The notes beneath the pieces are model-generated. The model ran no database searches. It saw only the letters and a program-made list of their open reading frames with translations, and was not told the DNA's origin. The position numbers and the translations under genes were made by a program. From Mucilaginibacter conchicola (GTDB taxonomy: Bacteria; Bacteroidota; Bacteroidia; Sphingobacteriales; Sphingobacteriaceae), in assembly GCF_003432115.1 (NCBI RefSeq), contig NZ_QWDC01000002.1:558001-622000 (forward strand): a stretch of DNA of 64,000 bases. The letters are read 5' to 3'. Position 1 is the first letter of the stretch. The number at the start of each line of letters is the position of its first letter. Of this stretch, positions 32,781 to 42,555 are shown piece by piece.

Positions 32781-33470
32781 ATGGATAGTTTAATTGAACG
32801 GCTCCAATGGTCGTCAGAGATCATTAATCCTGAGGGCAAACAAAAAGTAGCGCAGCAAATTGCCCAAAAGGTAAAAGATGGCGATGTACTTGGCGTTGGC
32901 TCGGGCTCTACCGTTTATTTGGCATTGCTTGCCATTGCCGACAGGTTAAAAACCGAACAGTTAAACATCAAAGCTATCCCCACTTCGCTGGAGATTTCAA
33001 TGTTCTGCGCCAAGCTGGGCATCCCGCTTACCACCCTTTACGAACATACTCCCGACTGGCTTTTTGACGGTGCCGATGAGGTAGACCCAAACAACTGGCT
33101 TATAAAAGGCCGTGGCGGTGCCATGTTCAAAGAGAAATTACTGATCAGCAGTAGTCCGGTTAATTACATCATTGTTGATGAAAGTAAACTGGTAAATAAG
33201 CTCGGTTCAAAGTTCCCGGTACCGGTTGAGGTTTTCCCGCAGGCATTATTAACAGTTGAGAAACAGTTACAGCAGTTAGGCGCTGTGGATATTGCATTAC
33301 GCCCCGCAAAAGGCAAGGATGGCCCGGTGATAACCGAGAACAACAACCTGATACTGGATTGTAAATTTGATGCGATAGAAAGCGGTTTGGAGCGCGATAT
33401 CAAATCGATAACAGGGGTCATCGAGAGCGGCCTGTTTCAGGGTTATCCACTTGAAATTTTGAATGGCTGA
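32781..33470 (+). CDS. rpiA: Ribose 5-phosphate isomerase A
   Basis: A 229-residue isomerase of ribulose 5-phosphate and ribose 5-phosphate. Family blocks are DVLGVGSGSTVYLALLAI, AIPTSLE, the catalytic FDGADEVDPNN and LIKGRGGAMFKEKLL. Sits between tkt and tal in the pentose-phosphate cluster. An unrelated RpiB is encoded at 15888. Confidence 0.96.
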   Translation: MDSLIERLQWSSEIINPEGKQKVAQQIAQKVKDGDVLGVGSGSTVYLALLAIADRLKTEQLNIKAIPTSLEISMFCAKLGIPLTTLYEHTPDWLFDGADEVDPNNWLIKGRGGAMFKEKLLISSSPVNYIIVDESKLVNKLGSKFPVPVEVFPQALLTVEKQLQQLGAVDIALRPAKGKDGPVITENNNLILDCKFDAIESGLERDIKSITGVIESGLFQGYPLEILNG

Positions 33471-33473
33471 TAC

Positions 33474-33498
33474 TCATTGTGTATTAATTACACAATGA
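33474..33498. promoter_or_regulatory. 10-bp palindrome between rpiA and tal
   Basis: TCATTGTGTA and TACACAATGA are exact reverse complements around TTAAT, starting 4 nt after the rpiA stop. No T run follows, so it is either a weak stop, an mRNA-end protector or an operator for tal, whose start is 110 bp downstream. Confidence 0.5.
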
Positions 33499-33608
33499 TA
33501 ACGTAATTAGGAGATTAGCATTACAAAACAATACACATTAATCAGCACATTTGAGTGTGCTAAACGTTATACTAACAAAGAATTAAAAACCACACAGATA
33601 TATTTATC

Positions 33609-34703
33609 ATGGCAAATAAAGTAAAACAAATCCACGAGTTTGGTCAGAGCATCTGGCTTGATTTTATTGACCGCGAGATCATTTCATCAGGTAAACTACA
33701 AAAGTTAATTGATGAGGATGGCGTTAGAGGCGTAACCTCAAACCCGGCCATTTTTGAGAAAGCGATAACAAGCAGTTCAGATTACGATACTGATATAAAA
33801 GAGTTCGGTAAAACGGCCAAAACTACCGAGGAATTGTTTTTTGAATTAGCCGTTAAAGATATCCAGGCAGCTGCAGATCTTTTCAGCGGTGTTTACAACG
33901 GTGCCGTTAAAGGTGCTGATGGTTACGTAAGCTTAGAGGTTTCTCCGTTCCTGGCGCTTGATGCCGAAGGTACTGCAAAACAGGCAGTAGAGCTTTGGGA
34001 AAAAGTTGATCGCGAGAACGTGATGATCAAGATCCCGGGTACCAAACCAGGTTTGAAAGCTATCCGCGAATCTATCGCACATGGCATCAACATCAACGTT
34101 ACCTTGTTATTCGGCTTACAACGTTACGAGGAAGTAACCGAGGCGTACATTGCAGGTTTAGAAGACCACTTAGCAGCAGGCCACAATATTGAGCACATCT
34201 CATCTGTAGCCAGCTTCTTCCTTAGCCGTATCGACGTAATGGTTGACCCGTTATTAGACGAAAAAGGCCTTGGCGAATTAAAAGGCGAAGTTGCTATCGC
34301 ATCAGCTAAAAAAGCTTATGAGATCTACAAACGCGTATTCAGCAGCGAGCGTTGGAAAGCGCTTGAAGCAAAAGGCGCTAAACCACAGCGTTTGCTTTGG
34401 GCAAGTACCAGCAGCAAAAACCCTGCTTTTAAAGACACTAAATACGTTGAGGCGCTTATCGGCCCTGATACTGTTGATACCGTTCCTTTGGAAACTATCG
34501 AAGCATTCCGCGACCATGGTATTGCCGCCGATACTTTGATGCTTGGTTTAGAGCAGGCTACTGAAACGCTACAACGTGTTAAAGCTGCCGGCATCAACTT
34601 AGACGAGATCACCCAGAAACTGGAAGATGAGGGTATTGATAAATTCAACAAGCCTTTCGAGAAACTTTTAAAAGCTATCGAAGACCAGAAAAATAAAGCT
34701 TAA
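33609..34703 (+). CDS. tal: Transaldolase
   Basis: A 364-residue transaldolase that moves dihydroxyacetone units in the non-oxidative branch. VRGVTSNPAIFEKAI, VSLEVSPFLALD, the Schiff-base lysine in NVMIKIPGTKPG and INVTLLFGL identify it. The length and the SSVASFFLSRIDVMVD block place it in the longer mycobacterial/cyanobacterial type, not the 220-residue TalC type. The HAD gene begins 4 bp after its stop. Confidence 0.95.
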   Translation: MANKVKQIHEFGQSIWLDFIDREIISSGKLQKLIDEDGVRGVTSNPAIFEKAITSSSDYDTDIKEFGKTAKTTEELFFELAVKDIQAAADLFSGVYNGAVKGADGYVSLEVSPFLALDAEGTAKQAVELWEKVDRENVMIKIPGTKPGLKAIRESIAHGININVTLLFGLQRYEEVTEAYIAGLEDHLAAGHNIEHISSVASFFLSRIDVMVDPLLDEKGLGELKGEVAIASAKKAYEIYKRVFSSERWKALEAKGAKPQRLLWASTSSKNPAFKDTKYVEALIGPDTVDTVPLETIEAFRDHGIAADTLMLGLEQATETLQRVKAAGINLDEITQKLEDEGIDKFNKPFEKLLKAIEDQKNKA

Positions 34704-34707
34704 TACG

Positions 34708-35349
34708 ATGGAAGCAACATCTGTTAAGTTCCTCTTTTTCGATATCGGCGGGGTTTTGCTTACCAACGGCTGGGGCCACGAGTCCCGCGAGGAAGCTGCA
34801 CGCAAATTCGGCCTTGATTACAGCGAGGTAAAGGAACTGCATACGTTCATTTTTAACGTGTACGAAGCAGCAGGTGTAGACCTTGATGACTATCTGGATA
34901 CGGTTGTTTTTAATCACCCGCGCGAGTTTACCCGCGAGGATTTTAAGAACTTCATGTTTGAGCAATCAAAAGAACTGCCCGATATGCTGGCCTGGCTTAA
35001 AAAATGGAAGAAAACTTCCGGCTTTAAAATAATGGCTATCAACAACGAGGGCAAGGAACTGAATGATTACCGTATCAAGAAGTTTAAGCTGCATGAAGTT
35101 TTCGATGGTTTTATATCATCGTGCGAAGTAGGTATCCGCAAGCCCGACCCTGCCATATTTAAACTGGCAATGGGTGTTGCCATGGCTCAGCCATCAGAAT
35201 GCGTTTATTTTGACGACAGGAAGATGTTTGCGCTTGCCGCAGGCAAATTAGGCATGAGGGCTTATCAACACACCGGTTTTGAAACAACCAAACAAATATT
35301 GGAAGATCTAAAAAAAGAAATCAACTCAAACAACAATGAGCACAACTGA
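34708..35349 (+). CDS. HAD-like phosphatase in the pentose-phosphate cluster
   Basis: A 213-residue HAD superfamily protein with a helical cap. Motif I is FFDIGGVLL, motif II AINNEG, motif III RKPDPAIF, motif IV VYFDDRK. The second Asp of the usual DxD is Gly, as in YihX-like sugar phosphatases, and motif II has Asn where Ser/Thr is usual, so activity may be altered. Its place between tal and gnd, with a 14-bp overlap with gnd, suggests action on a sugar phosphate, perhaps clearing damaged or inhibitory intermediates; that is inference. Confidence 0.85.
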   Translation: MEATSVKFLFFDIGGVLLTNGWGHESREEAARKFGLDYSEVKELHTFIFNVYEAAGVDLDDYLDTVVFNHPREFTREDFKNFMFEQSKELPDMLAWLKKWKKTSGFKIMAINNEGKELNDYRIKKFKLHEVFDGFISSCEVGIRKPDPAIFKLAMGVAMAQPSECVYFDDRKMFALAAGKLGMRAYQHTGFETTKQILEDLKKEINSNNNEHN

Positions 35350-36760
35350 TAAATACGCTTTCGGCATGATAGGCCTTGGTGTTATGGGACGCAGCCTGCT
35401 GCTGAACATGGCCGACCATGGCTTTGCCGTTGCGGGACATGATAAAGATAAGGGAAAGGTAGACTCACTTAACCAGGAAGCCGGCGACCGCAAGGCTAAA
35501 GGTTTTTTGGATGTAAAAGAGTTTATTCAAAACCTGAGCACACCGCGTGCTATTATGATGCTGGTACCCGCAGGCAAACCTGTTGACAGCGTTATTGAAG
35601 AACTTACCCCACTGCTTGATAAAGGTGATATCCTTATCGATGGCGGTAACTCGCACTTTACCGACACCAACCGCCGTGTGGAAGAATTAGAGGCTAAAGG
35701 CCTACACTTCTTCGGTATGGGTGTATCTGGTGGCGAAGAAGGCGCACGCCGCGGCCCAAGCATGATGCCGGGTGGCGATAAAGATGCCTACGCCGTAATG
35801 AAACCGATTTTTGAAGCTATTGCTGCCAAAGTAAACGGCGAGCCTTGTGTTACCTACATCGGCCCTGGTGCATCTGGTCACTTTGTGAAAATGGTGCACA
35901 ACGGTATCGAGTACGGTATTATGCAACTGCTTGCCGAGACCTACGAGGTAATGAAAAAAGGATTGAAGCTTGATGGTGATGCCATTGGTAAGATCTTTAC
36001 CGACTGGAACAACGGCCGTCTGCAATCATTCCTTTTAGATATTACTAAAGATATTTTTGCCTACAAAGCACCTGGTACTAACCACCTGTTGTTAGATGAC
36101 ATCAAAGACGAGGCCCGTGCAAAAGGTACCGGTAAATGGACATCGCAAAGCGCTATGGATCTGCAGGCACCTATCCCAACGGTAGACAGCGCAGTTGAAA
36201 TGCGCGACCTTTCTAAATACAAGGCCCTGCGTACAAAAGCCGCAGCTATCTACAGTAAAGGCGAAGACCAAACCATTGAAGGCAACGTTGATGAATTATT
36301 AACCGCTTTAGAGCAGGCTTTCTACTTCACCATGATCATCAGCTACTCGCAGGGCATGCACATGCTGTCATTGGCTTCTGCCGAGTATAAATATGATCTT
36401 AAACTTGATGAGATCGCCAAGATCTGGAGAGGTGGATGTATCATCCGTTCTAAATTCCTGGAGAACATTTACGGCGCTTACGGCAAGGATAAAACCCTTG
36501 AGCATTTATTATTAGATGGTGATGTTGCCGAATTGGTTAAAGGCACGCTTCCGGGCATCCGTAAGGTGATTTCATCGGCAGTTAATGCCGGCATAGCCAT
36601 CCCTGCTTATGCTGCATCGTTAGAGTACTTTGATAACTTCCGTAACGAGCGTATGCCATCAAACCTTACCCAGGCCCAGCGCGACTATTTTGGCGCGCAC
36701 ACTTACGAGCTGATAGGTAAAGAAGGTACGTTCCATACACAATGGGCACCGGAGAAATAA
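35336..36760 (+). CDS. gnd: 6-phosphogluconate dehydrogenase, decarboxylating
   Basis: Oxidises 6-phosphogluconate to ribulose 5-phosphate with CO2 and NADPH; 474 residues. The nucleotide loop GMIGLGVMGRSLLLNMADHG, MGVSGGEEGARRGPSMMPGG, catalytic GHFVKMVHNGIEYGIMQ and the C-terminal YFGAHTYE are present. Begins inside the HAD gene. An inverted-repeat spacer separates it from zwf. Confidence 0.97.
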   Translation: MSTTDKYAFGMIGLGVMGRSLLLNMADHGFAVAGHDKDKGKVDSLNQEAGDRKAKGFLDVKEFIQNLSTPRAIMMLVPAGKPVDSVIEELTPLLDKGDILIDGGNSHFTDTNRRVEELEAKGLHFFGMGVSGGEEGARRGPSMMPGGDKDAYAVMKPIFEAIAAKVNGEPCVTYIGPGASGHFVKMVHNGIEYGIMQLLAETYEVMKKGLKLDGDAIGKIFTDWNNGRLQSFLLDITKDIFAYKAPGTNHLLLDDIKDEARAKGTGKWTSQSAMDLQAPIPTVDSAVEMRDLSKYKALRTKAAAIYSKGEDQTIEGNVDELLTALEQAFYFTMIISYSQGMHMLSLASAEYKYDLKLDEIAKIWRGGCIIRSKFLENIYGAYGKDKTLEHLLLDGDVAELVKGTLPGIRKVISSAVNAGIAIPAYAASLEYFDNFRNERMPSNLTQAQRDYFGAHTYELIGKEGTFHTQWAPEK

Positions 36761-36767
36761 AATATTA

Positions 36768-36828
36768 GAGCGGGAGACCGGAGCCGGATGCCAGACTTTT
36801 CTCCGGCACTCGCTCCAATCTCCCGCTC
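36768..36828. repeat. GAGCGGGAGA inverted repeat between gnd and zwf
   Basis: GAGCGGGAGA (36768-36777) and TCTCCCGCTC (36819-36828) are exact reverse complements; inner words CCGGAGCCGG and CCGGCACTCGCTCC extend the pairing imperfectly. It fills the 83-bp gnd-zwf gap and could form a stable hairpin in the polycistronic mRNA. Confidence 0.8.
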
Positions 36829-36843
36829 CAAAAACACACAACA

Positions 36844-38361
36844 ATGAGCAACAATAACGCAAAAGCCGATCCTACCATATTTATCATATTTGGCGGCACC
36901 GGCGACCTTAACGCCCGCAAAATTGCACCGGCGCTTTACAACCTGTTTTTAGATGGTTGGATGCCTGCACAATTTTCGATCATAGGTACCGGCCGTACGC
37001 AGCTGAGCGACGAGCAGTTCCGTGAGAATTTGCATAACGATATCAACCAGTTCTCGCGTAGCGGTAAAGCCGATGCCAAGAAATGGGCCGAGTTCTCAAA
37101 AAATATCTATTACCAGGTATCAGACGCTACCAATGCCGAAACCTACAAAGAGTTTGGCAAACGCATAGATGCACACAACAAAGAGTGGAAAACTACAGCT
37201 AACGTATTGTTCTATCTTGCTGTAGCGCCAAACTTCTTCCCTATCATCGCATCAAACATATCTAAAGCCAAACTGGCCGAGGATAAGAACAAGGTGCGTA
37301 TCATCATCGAGAAACCATTTGGCCACGATTTAGAGTCTGCTAAAGACCTTAACGAATTGCTGAAAGGTATTTTTGACGAGTGCCAGATCTACCGTATCGA
37401 CCACTATCTTGGTAAAGAGGTGGTACAGAACATCATGGCTTTCCGCTTTGCCAACTCCATAATGGAGCCGCTTTGGAACCGTAACTATATTGAGCATGTA
37501 CAGATCTCGGTTACCGAGCAATTGGGCGTTGAAGAACGCGGCGATTACTACGACGGATCAGGCGCTATGCGCGATATGATCCAAAACCACCTGCTGCAAC
37601 TGCTTTGTCACGTGGCTATGGAGCCACCGGTTAGCTTCAATGCTGATGAAGTGCGCGACCGTAAGGTTGACGTATTACGCGCCATGCGCAGATTTACACC
37701 TGAGGATGTGCGCAATTCGGCAGTACGCGGCCAATACGGTAGCGGCTGGATGAAAGGCAAAGAAGTGCCGGGTTACCGCGAGGAGCCAAAGGTAGATCCG
37801 CAATCAAATACCGAGACCTTTGCTGCCATTAAATTCTTTATTGATAACTGGCGCTGGCAAGGTGTACCGTTCTACCTGCGTACAGGTAAACGTTTGCACC
37901 AGTCATCATCAGTGATCACTATACAGTTTAAGGATGTACCTCACCTGATATTCCCTACCGAGGCTGCCGAAAGCTGGCAACAGAACAGGCTGATCATCAG
38001 CATACAGCCTGAGATGAGCATCCGTTTACAAGTACAGGCTAAACGCCCGGGTATTGATATGGTGCTGAACGCCGTTGATATGGTGTTCGATTACAAAGGC
38101 ACTTATACCAACCAAACGCCTGAAGCTTATGAAACTTTAATTTTGGATACCATGCTGGGCGACCAAACCCTGTTTATGCGTGGCGACCAGGTTGAAGCGG
38201 CTTGGGAACTGGTAATGCCTATCCTGAACACATGGCAAAACAAAAAGAGCCTTAACTTCCCTAACTACAGTGCCGACTCATGGGGCCCAGAATCTGCAGA
38301 GGCACTGATAGCACGCGATGGTTTCAATTGGTTTACCTTACCGGTTAACGGCAAAAAATAA
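36844..38361 (+). CDS. zwf: Glucose 6-phosphate 1-dehydrogenase
   Basis: First step of the oxidative branch, making 6-phosphogluconolactone and NADPH; 505 residues. The cofactor loop [32 protein letters not shown], the catalytic RIDHYLGKE (about 182-190) and [16 protein letters not shown] are present. The pgl gene starts 6 bp later, giving the usual zwf-pgl pair. Confidence 0.97.
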   Translation: MSNNNAKADPTIFIIFGGTGDLNARKIAPALYNLFLDGWMPAQFSIIGTGRTQLSDEQFRENLHNDINQFSRSGKADAKKWAEFSKNIYYQVSDATNAETYKEFGKRIDAHNKEWKTTANVLFYLAVAPNFFPIIASNISKAKLAEDKNKVRIIIEKPFGHDLESAKDLNELLKGIFDECQIYRIDHYLGKEVVQNIMAFRFANSIMEPLWNRNYIEHVQISVTEQLGVEERGDYYDGSGAMRDMIQNHLLQLLCHVAMEPPVSFNADEVRDRKVDVLRAMRRFTPEDVRNSAVRGQYGSGWMKGKEVPGYREEPKVDPQSNTETFAAIKFFIDNWRWQGVPFYLRTGKRLHQSSSVITIQFKDVPHLIFPTEAAESWQQNRLIISIQPEMSIRLQVQAKRPGIDMVLNAVDMVFDYKGTYTNQTPEAYETLILDTMLGDQTLFMRGDQVEAAWELVMPILNTWQNKKSLNFPNYSADSWGPESAEALIARDGFNWFTLPVNGKK

Positions 38362-38367
38362 GGCGAT

Positions 38368-39087
38368 ATGACACTAAATGTTTTTAAAACAGATACCGAA
38401 GTATTAGCTGCCCTTGCTGCCTTCTTTGCCGACCAGGCAAAAGAAGCTATTGAAGCAAACGGACGCTTTGCTGTTTCGCTGAGCGGTGGCAGTTCGCCTA
38501 AAAAGCTGCATGAGCTGCTGGTAAGCGAGTATCGCGATAAAATAGAGTGGAACAAAGTGTTCTTCTTTTTTGGCGATGAGCGCGATGTGCCTTTGACCGA
38601 TTCGCAGAGCAATTACCTTATGGCCAAACAAACTCTGTTTGATCCGCTGGGTATTGATGCTGCACAGATTTTCCCGGTACAAACTGATCTGGGTGCCGAA
38701 GAAGCAGCCAAACAATACACGGAAAAGATCGATGATTTCTTTGGTGGAGAAAAAGCCGCCTTCGACCTGATCATTCTTGGTTTGGGCGACAACTCGCACA
38801 CGGCATCATTGTTCCCGCATACCAGCGTATTGCACGATGAAAGCGCATCGGTACAGGCATTATACATTGACGAGGTAAAGATGAACCGCATAACGTTCAC
38901 TGCCCAGTTGATCAACAATGCCAAACACATTGCCTTCCTGGTTTACGGCCAGGGCAAAGCCGAAGCCGTTAAACACATCCTTGAAGACGGTACCAACATT
39001 GAAGAATACCCGGCGCAATTAATAAAAAGCACCGATATCCAATGGTTCCTGGATGATCCAGCAGCGAGTGCCTTGCAGAAAAGATAA
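38368..39087 (+). CDS. pgl: 6-phosphogluconolactonase
   Basis: Hydrolyses the lactone made by Zwf; 239 residues of the NagB/RpiA fold (DevB type). It has FAVSLSGGSSPKKLHELL, FFFGDERDVPLTDSQSNY and LGLGDNSHTASLFPH, where the last His is in the active site. It is the last gene of the cluster; a very strong terminator overlaps the stop codon. Confidence 0.95.
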   Translation: MTLNVFKTDTEVLAALAAFFADQAKEAIEANGRFAVSLSGGSSPKKLHELLVSEYRDKIEWNKVFFFFGDERDVPLTDSQSNYLMAKQTLFDPLGIDAAQIFPVQTDLGAEEAAKQYTEKIDDFFGGEKAAFDLIILGLGDNSHTASLFPHTSVLHDESASVQALYIDEVKMNRITFTAQLINNAKHIAFLVYGQGKAEAVKHILEDGTNIEEYPAQLIKSTDIQWFLDDPAASALQKR

Positions 39088-39124
39088 CGACAAAGCCTTC
39101 CGAGTTTCGGAAGGCTTTGTCGTT
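39086..39124 (+). terminator. Terminator of the pentose-phosphate cluster
   Basis: An exact 18-bp stem (39086-39103, AACGACAAAGCCTTCCGA, with 39107-39124) with a 3-nt loop starts in the pgl stop codon. A T-rich tail (TTATAT) follows. Confidence 0.93.
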
Positions 39125-39137
39125 TTATATCCCCGCA

Positions 39138-39230
39138 TCATTGCGAGGTACGAAGCAATCTCTTTAAGCCAATCACGGATGCATAGTGTAAACTTGTCCT
39201 GAAGAGATTGCTTCGTTCCTCGCAATGACG
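39138..39230. repeat. Dispersed palindromic element, type B, copy 3
   Basis: Left arm TCATTGCGAGGTACGAAGCA and on to CAATCTCTT (39138-39164) pairs with 39202-39230, ending TTCCTCGCAATGACG, with one or two mismatches. The arms are nearly those of the perfect copy at 15689; the centre differs. Confidence 0.88.
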
Positions 39231-39244
39231 TGACTTTATGATTT

Positions 39245-39326
39245 GTCATTCTGATCCGCCGGCTGGCGGAAAAGAATCTAACCGCGTTCTTTGCACGTTC
39301 ATAGATGCTTCGTTCCTCAGCATGAC
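39245..39326. repeat. Dispersed palindromic element, type C (GTCATTCTGA)
   Basis: Starts GTCATTCTGATCCGCCGGCT and ends CTCAGCATGAC. TCCGCC-GGCT-GGCGGA forms a GC-rich hairpin near the left end. It directly follows a type B element, between the convergent pgl and helicase genes; no gene lies in 39125-39336. Confidence 0.75.
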
Positions 39327-39336
39327 CAAAGGATTC

Positions 39337-42300
39337 TTACTCCATCCCATCATCTCCTTCAGCCACTTCCAGCAAACCTTCCGGTTGTTTAAAATTGCTT
39401 TTTACGAAGTGGCACCAGTCGCATTCTTTTTTGCCGCAACCGGTACTGAACTCGTGGTTCATGATCTTTTGGTAGGTTGAGGTGATCTGCGTGGTTACCT
39501 CTTCAATATCCTCAGGTGTGATCACCACTTTGGCTTTGTAATATTCGTCGTCCTTCTCGGGCTCCACAAAATCGAAAATAGTATCTACCACTTCCCAATC
39601 GTTGGTGCGGTCGTTATCTACCAAGATCTTGTAGAACACAGCCTGGCGCCAGTAATCCCCGCCGTTGGGTTCATCATTGGTTGGGCGCTCCAGTTTTGGT
39701 TTGGCGTTGCGTACACGGCCTGTTTTATAGTCCACCACGGTAACCTGCTTGCCGTTAAATTCAATCTTATCCAGGTTACCTTTTATCGGCACGCCCTGTA
39801 CTTCAATGTTCTTAATGCTGTGCTCGGTACGGGTCACTTTGTTCCAGGTTACTACATTCTGCTCGTAGTATGGCGGCAATATCTTTTCGCCGTAGGCCAC
39901 GCGTAGTTTAAACTCTTCTTTAGTGAACGAGTCGCGGTTGCGGTACATATACCAGCGGAACTCTTTCATAAATTCCTCGGTCGGCATAAACTCCTCACCA
40001 AACTCTTTCAACCTGCGGAAGGCTTTGTTCAAAGCCCAGTGCACCGCCTGCCCAAACGTAGCCGATGGGCTCTTACCCGATGGCACGCGTATCAAACACT
40101 GGAAATAGAATCGCAGCGGGCAATCTAAATAATTATTCAGGTGCGTTACCGATAGCGTATAGTTCTGCAACAGCTGACTGATGTAATTCTTGTCCAGCAG
40201 CTCTACAACCGGCTTATCGGCCTCGTTAAACTGCGTGGCAATAAACGCTATCATATCATCGCTGCTCACTTTCGGGTGGTTCACCTGCAGGTCAGTATCA
40301 GCCAGTATCTCGCCGATGAACTGCGATGGCTCCTGGTCTTTGCCATTCTTATCTTTTGCGGCGTAAGAAACATTCAGGCATTGCTTGGCTCTCGTAAGCG
40401 CTACATAGAATAGCCTGCGTGCTTCTTCTTTCAGGGCAATATCTTCTGATGCAGCCTGCGTCAAAGTATCAGGGTAACTGAAACCACTGTTACGGCCTTT
40501 GGCATCCCAGGTCTTCTTATCACAACCGATAAAGAATACATGCTCAAACTCCAAACCTTTTGAACCGTGGGCGGTCAAAAAGTTGATACCATTCTCAGAG
40601 AAGATCACCTTGTTCAGCTCCATGCGGATGCTGTTCTTACGCATCAGGTCGATGGTGGTGATCAGCTCGGCCAACTTTATTTCAGGGTTCTTGCGGCTTT
40701 CGTCCTTCAGGAAATCGAAGAAACTGGTCAGCACCTGCATATAAGTTCCCTTATCCTGCTGCTGCATGATGTATTTGAGGATACCCATCTTGGCTATCAC
40801 CGACTGGAAGAATTGCTGCAGCGTAACGCTAACCGCATCGGTAAGTAACTCATCAATATCATTGATCAGGAATTTCATCCCTGTGCCTACCTGCTTAGTG
40901 AACAGATCGGTTTGGGCAGCCACCTTTATCTCGTGGATATGCCTGCGCAGCGATGTCTTGGGCTGATTGTTATTTGCCGTGGCAAAGTTCTCTTTTGATA
41001 CCGCTATGCTGGCCTTCGCAATCTCGATAGGCGGGATGTCAAAGAAATCATAATGCAGTATCTCAAACAGCAGCTCGTCACCACTGTAGGGCGAATCCAG
41101 CTCCATAGCCAGGTAGCGCAGTATATTGATGATCTTTTCGCCAAAAGGCATGGTCAATACATCTATCTTACGTTTGGTATTTACGGCGATACCTTGTGTT
41201 TCCAGAAAATGCAGCAGATCTTCAACCTGGCTGTGGTTACGGTATATCACCGCAATTTCGCCGGGTTCAGTGCCTTTTGCTACCCGGTTTTTGATCTGCA
41301 TGGCCACATCAACCAGTTCCTGGTTGGGGTTCTCGTATTCTTTAATGGCAGGCTCTACAGCGTTATTTAAAAAACGCGGGTGTGAGGCCTGCAGGTTTTT
41401 ATCTAAATTAAGCTGGGCGGTCAGTCGCTCGTTATTATTGTTGATCAGCGCGCGCGAAATATCCAGTATCTGCTGGTTAGAGCGATAGTTATGCTTCAGC
41501 ACCACGGTAGATAGCGTAGCCACATGATCATTAGCAAAATCGATGATGTTCTTCATGTTGGCACCCTGGAACTTAAAGATCGACTGGTCATCATCGCCTA
41601 CCACAAACACGTTAGGGGTGTCCCAGTAGTTCAACAGGAATTTGAGCAACTCGTTTTGCGAGCCGCTGGTATCCTGAAACTCATCTACCAGTATATACTG
41701 GTAACGCTCCTGGTAACGGCGCAGGATCTCTTCATTCTCGCGGAAAGCACGCAGCACCCACTGGATCATGTCGTCATAATCATACCGGCTGTCGCGTTTC
41801 ATTTTAGCATCGTAGTTGCGATACTCGCTAACACCGGCAAGCAGTTTCTCCATGCTTTCGGCAATCTTGTCGATGTCCTTCTGCTTCACATCGCCTACCT
41901 TAACACCTGTTTTTGCGTTGGCGCGTTTGTAGATAAACTCATCGCGGTTTGGCAGATCGTCCAAGTAATCCTTTACTGCTTTTGCCATTTGCTCTTCCGA
42001 CCAGTTCTCCTTCTTCATATCGGCAAACAAGCTTTTCAGCCTTTTGGTCTCAAAGTAGGTATCGCCGGTAAAGCGTTTTAATAAGTGTTCATTACCAAAC
42101 TCATCCACCAACTCGCGAAATAATATGGCCGATTCGAGGTCAGACAATGCTTCCAGATTAAGCTTACCAAAATACTCCAGATTTTCCTGGATGATATCAT
42201 TACAAAAAGCGTGGAAGGTATAAATGTTAATGCGATATGCATCGGGCCCTATAAACTCAAACAGGCGCTTGCGCATGGCAACCGCACCTGCATCGGTATA

Positions 42301-42510
42301 GGTGAGGCACAATATCTCGTTTGGCTGAGCATCCGTATCAGTCAGTATCTTACCGATACGCGCGGCCAATATCTGCGTTTTGCCCGTTCCCGGGCCGGCT
42401 ACTACCAGTACAGGGCCGTCCATCTGGTTAACGGCTTTCAGCTGTTCGGGATTTAAACCCGCCAGCGCAGCCTTAAACTTCTCGTTATATTTATTGAGTG
42501 GAGATTGCAT
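39337..42510 (-). CDS. UvrD-like helicase fused to PD-(D/E)XK nuclease
   Basis: A 1057-residue single-chain helicase-nuclease. SF1A helicase motifs: Q-motif LNPEQLKAV, Walker A GPGTGKTQ (Lys44), DEFQDT (about 274), GDDDQSIFKFQGA, LTAHGSKGLEFEHVF and YVALTRAKQ. From about 790 a RecB/AddB-type nuclease follows, with KGNLDKIEF (about 908) and DYKTGR (about 927). Cysteines in LDCP (about 797) and CGKKECDWC (from about 1025) are placed like the [4Fe-4S] ligands of AddB and Cas4 nucleases. It probably processes DNA ends in repair. It lies 45 bp after the FAD-protein gene on the same strand. Confidence 0.9.
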   Translation of the reverse strand: MQSPLNKYNEKFKAALAGLNPEQLKAVNQMDGPVLVVAGPGTGKTQILAARIGKILTDTDAQPNEILCLTYTDAGAVAMRKRLFEFIGPDAYRINIYTFHAFCNDIIQENLEYFGKLNLEALSDLESAILFRELVDEFGNEHLLKRFTGDTYFETKRLKSLFADMKKENWSEEQMAKAVKDYLDDLPNRDEFIYKRANAKTGVKVGDVKQKDIDKIAESMEKLLAGVSEYRNYDAKMKRDSRYDYDDMIQWVLRAFRENEEILRRYQERYQYILVDEFQDTSGSQNELLKFLLNYWDTPNVFVVGDDDQSIFKFQGANMKNIIDFANDHVATLSTVVLKHNYRSNQQILDISRALINNNNERLTAQLNLDKNLQASHPRFLNNAVEPAIKEYENPNQELVDVAMQIKNRVAKGTEPGEIAVIYRNHSQVEDLLHFLETQGIAVNTKRKIDVLTMPFGEKIINILRYLAMELDSPYSGDELLFEILHYDFFDIPPIEIAKASIAVSKENFATANNNQPKTSLRRHIHEIKVAAQTDLFTKQVGTGMKFLINDIDELLTDAVSVTLQQFFQSVIAKMGILKYIMQQQDKGTYMQVLTSFFDFLKDESRKNPEIKLAELITTIDLMRKNSIRMELNKVIFSENGINFLTAHGSKGLEFEHVFFIGCDKKTWDAKGRNSGFSYPDTLTQAASEDIALKEEARRLFYVALTRAKQCLNVSYAAKDKNGKDQEPSQFIGEILADTDLQVNHPKVSSDDMIAFIATQFNEADKPVVELLDKNYISQLLQNYTLSVTHLNNYLDCPLRFYFQCLIRVPSGKSPSATFGQAVHWALNKAFRRLKEFGEEFMPTEEFMKEFRWYMYRNRDSFTKEEFKLRVAYGEKILPPYYEQNVVTWNKVTRTEHSIKNIEVQGVPIKGNLDKIEFNGKQVTVVDYKTGRVRNAKPKLERPTNDEPNGGDYWRQAVFYKILVDNDRTNDWEVVDTIFDFVEPEKDDEYYKAKVVITPEDIEEVTTQITSTYQKIMNHEFSTGCGKKECDWCHFVKSNFKQPEGLLEVAEGDDGME

Positions 42511-42555
42511 AGTTTTAGTAAATATAAGGTGCAGCGGGGCTGCCTCAATGGCCTA

